Positions 62,772 through 64,000 of a stretch of 64,000 bases of DNA are shown here, in pieces. Origin of the DNA: Pedobacter sp. Leaf194 (GTDB taxonomy: Bacteria > Bacteroidota > Bacteroidia > Sphingobacteriales > Sphingobacteriaceae); contig NZ_LMPU01000001.1 in the NCBI RefSeq assembly GCF_001423945.1, positions 1,083 to 65,082 on the forward strand, given 5' to 3'. The translations under genes were made by a program, and so were the position numbers. Under the pieces are notes generated by a model. That model saw only the letters and a program-made list of their open reading frames with translations, did not search any database and had not been told where the DNA came from. Within the stretch, counting starts at the first letter, position 1. Each line of letters opens with the position of its first letter.

Positions 62772-62829
62772 TGCGTTAAACTACTATATTTACAATAAAA
62801 AATAAATCATCACCCTAAATCAGCATATT

Positions 62830-63276
62830 ATGTTTAATTATGAAATTGGTGGAAATGAGCGAAAAATTGACACCTCAGAAGCTTTCGCGGAAATCGCCCA
62901 CAACAAAACACTCTTCGTACAGAAGCTGACCGACAACGAACCTATCAAACCAGAAAAGGTTGAGGGCTTGAAAACCGTAAAAGACGTATTTGAACATTAC
63001 AAACCTAATGTAAAGGTTGCCTTTGAAAAGGAAGATGGCTCTACCGTTTCGGAAACAATCAGCTTCAATGATTTGAGCGATTTTGGCGTTAAAAATATCA
63101 TTAGCCAGAGCAATTACCTCACTAATGTAAACATTGAGCGGGAAATGTCGCTTAATGTTATCAAGCAACTTAAATCCAATAAAACTTTAAAAGCTACACT
63201 AGACGACGAAGAAACCAAGTCGGCATTCATCAGTGCTTTGAAGAATTTTGTAGATGAATTGGAGCAAAATAAATAA
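62830..63276 (+). CDS. tssB: Sheath small subunit TssB
   Basis: 148 residues. MFNYEIGGNERKIDTSEAF start, and the core with PEKVEGLKTVKDVFEHYKPNVKVAF and ISFNDLSDFGVKNIISQS matches TssB; the C-terminal helix LKATLDDEETKSAFISAL contacts TssC. 58 bases after clpV, AT-rich, maybe with its own promoter. Forms the contractile sheath with TssC. Confidence 0.9.
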   Translation: MFNYEIGGNERKIDTSEAFAEIAHNKTLFVQKLTDNEPIKPEKVEGLKTVKDVFEHYKPNVKVAFEKEDGSTVSETISFNDLSDFGVKNIISQSNYLTNVNIEREMSLNVIKQLKSNKTLKATLDDEETKSAFISALKNFVDELEQNK

Positions 63277-63293
63277 TTAAACGCCTAGAAAAG

Positions 63294-64000
63294 ATGTCAA
63301 ACCCTCAAGAACTACAATCAGAACAAAATAATACCTCGGCTGGCTTTAAACCGGCAGAGGGAAAAACCATAGAAAAAACATCCCTTAAGGATAATCTCGA
63401 AAAACTGGCGAGAGTTGGAGGTTTCGACCTGCTAGAAGCCACGGTTGATGGTCTCCAGAACCTTAACCCGGAAAGAAAAGCCAGAAAGCAGATCTTTCTT
63501 ACGGGTGATGAGAAAAAGAAAGAACGCGAAGAACTGAAAAAGAAAATTCAGCTTTGGATTGACGTACTCGAAGCTTCAACATCAGTTTCTGATATGGTAG
63601 AAAAAAGTACGCAAAAGCTTAATTCTGCTGAAGAAAACCTAAACAAGAACATTGGTACTGCATTGGAAAGCACCAGAGAGCTTGAGCAGGCTTATCGCTC
63701 GGTACATTTGTTTTATAAAAACACAGAATCTGATAAACTTAAAAATGTTGTGCTTTTGAACGCGTCTATGGATCAGATAAAAGATTTAGACAATCCGCGT
63801 TTCATTGAGTATGTAGACGATGAGTTGAAACAGAACTATGATCGATTGGATCTCCGCAACAACTACTCTTTAATGGTGGTACCTGGTTATATGGGATCAA
63901 ACAAAGTGGTAGAAAGATGGGGTAAAATTGCACACAGCAATAAAGCCATGCTGGTAACAGACTTTGCAGATTTGGATCAGCCGGATGATGTATTAGACCT
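63294..64000 (+). CDS. tssC: Sheath large subunit TssC, cut by window edge
   Basis: At least 235 codons from ATG 63294 (MSNPQELQSEQN), continuing past the edge. After a low-complexity start come GGFDLLEATVDGLQNLNPERKARKQIF and a helical, acidic stretch that fits TssC. Starts 17 bases after tssB. The rest is beyond the window. Confidence 0.88.
   Translation, partial: MSNPQELQSEQNNTSAGFKPAEGKTIEKTSLKDNLEKLARVGGFDLLEATVDGLQNLNPERKARKQIFLTGDEKKKEREELKKKIQLWIDVLEASTSVSDMVEKSTQKLNSAEENLNKNIGTALESTRELEQAYRSVHLFYKNTESDKLKNVVLLNASMDQIKDLDNPRFIEYVDDELKQNYDRLDLRNNYSLMVVPGYMGSNKVVERWGKIAHSNKAMLVTDFADLDQPDDVLD

Overview
The window is chromosomal DNA from a Bacteroidota bacterium, most likely Sphingobacteriaceae (Pedobacter or a close relative). 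This rests on gene content and on -7 boxes of the form TAnnTTTG: a TonB receptor with an N-terminal carboxypeptidase-regulatory domain, many small lipoproteins, a short CarB without the MGS domain, an ebo operon, and a type VI secretion system of subtype iii, which is known only from Bacteroidota. No rRNA gene and no intact tRNA gene was seen.

Left part (1-25.6 kb). An IS3-family element runs off the left edge and abuts the 3' end of carB. Then come a nicotinamide riboside-type uptake pair (pnuC plus an NadR-like kinase) behind a leader that looks like a transcription attenuator, and a thiamine block: a TPP riboswitch, its TonB receptor, a ThiE-like protein and a divergent thiamine pyrophosphokinase-like protein followed by a GNAT gene. 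A protease-rich stretch follows (M28, M61, rhomboid, M14, PepT), mixed with a DUF4407 protein, a rhodanese, a dipeptide epimerase and unknown conserved proteins.

Middle part (25.6-37 kb). Three long direct repeats (about 360 bp) lie next to a complete eboABCDEF operon (minus strand), with a TMEM220-like gene at its head. Beyond it are an OmpA-like lipoprotein, a tandem array of six units of 133 bp, a large hairpin, and a secreted protein whose C-terminus seems to be read out of a dispersed repeat, downstream of a di-haem cytochrome c.

37-49.4 kb is ordinary accessory chromosome: AraC regulator and aldo/keto reductase, a lone receiver protein, MsrB and MsrA lipoproteins in tandem, a MauE-like protein, a GIN-domain protein, a membrane protein with two PH-like halves, and several unknown lipoproteins.

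Right part (49.4-64 kb). A fragment of a tRNA 3' end (minus strand) followed by a gene-poor stretch with a decayed coding remnant precedes a T6SSiii locus: tssK, tssN, tssG, tssF, tssE, two tssO-like genes, tssP, tssR, clpV, tssB and the start of tssC. The geometry fits the T6SS lying inside an integrated element whose intact tRNA would be beyond the right edge. hcp, vgrG, tssQ and effectors are not in view.

The observations I rate highest are the terminator/antiterminator leader of pnuC, the tRNA fragment at the T6SS edge, the ebo operon with its TMEM220 partner, and the two tandem repeat systems.
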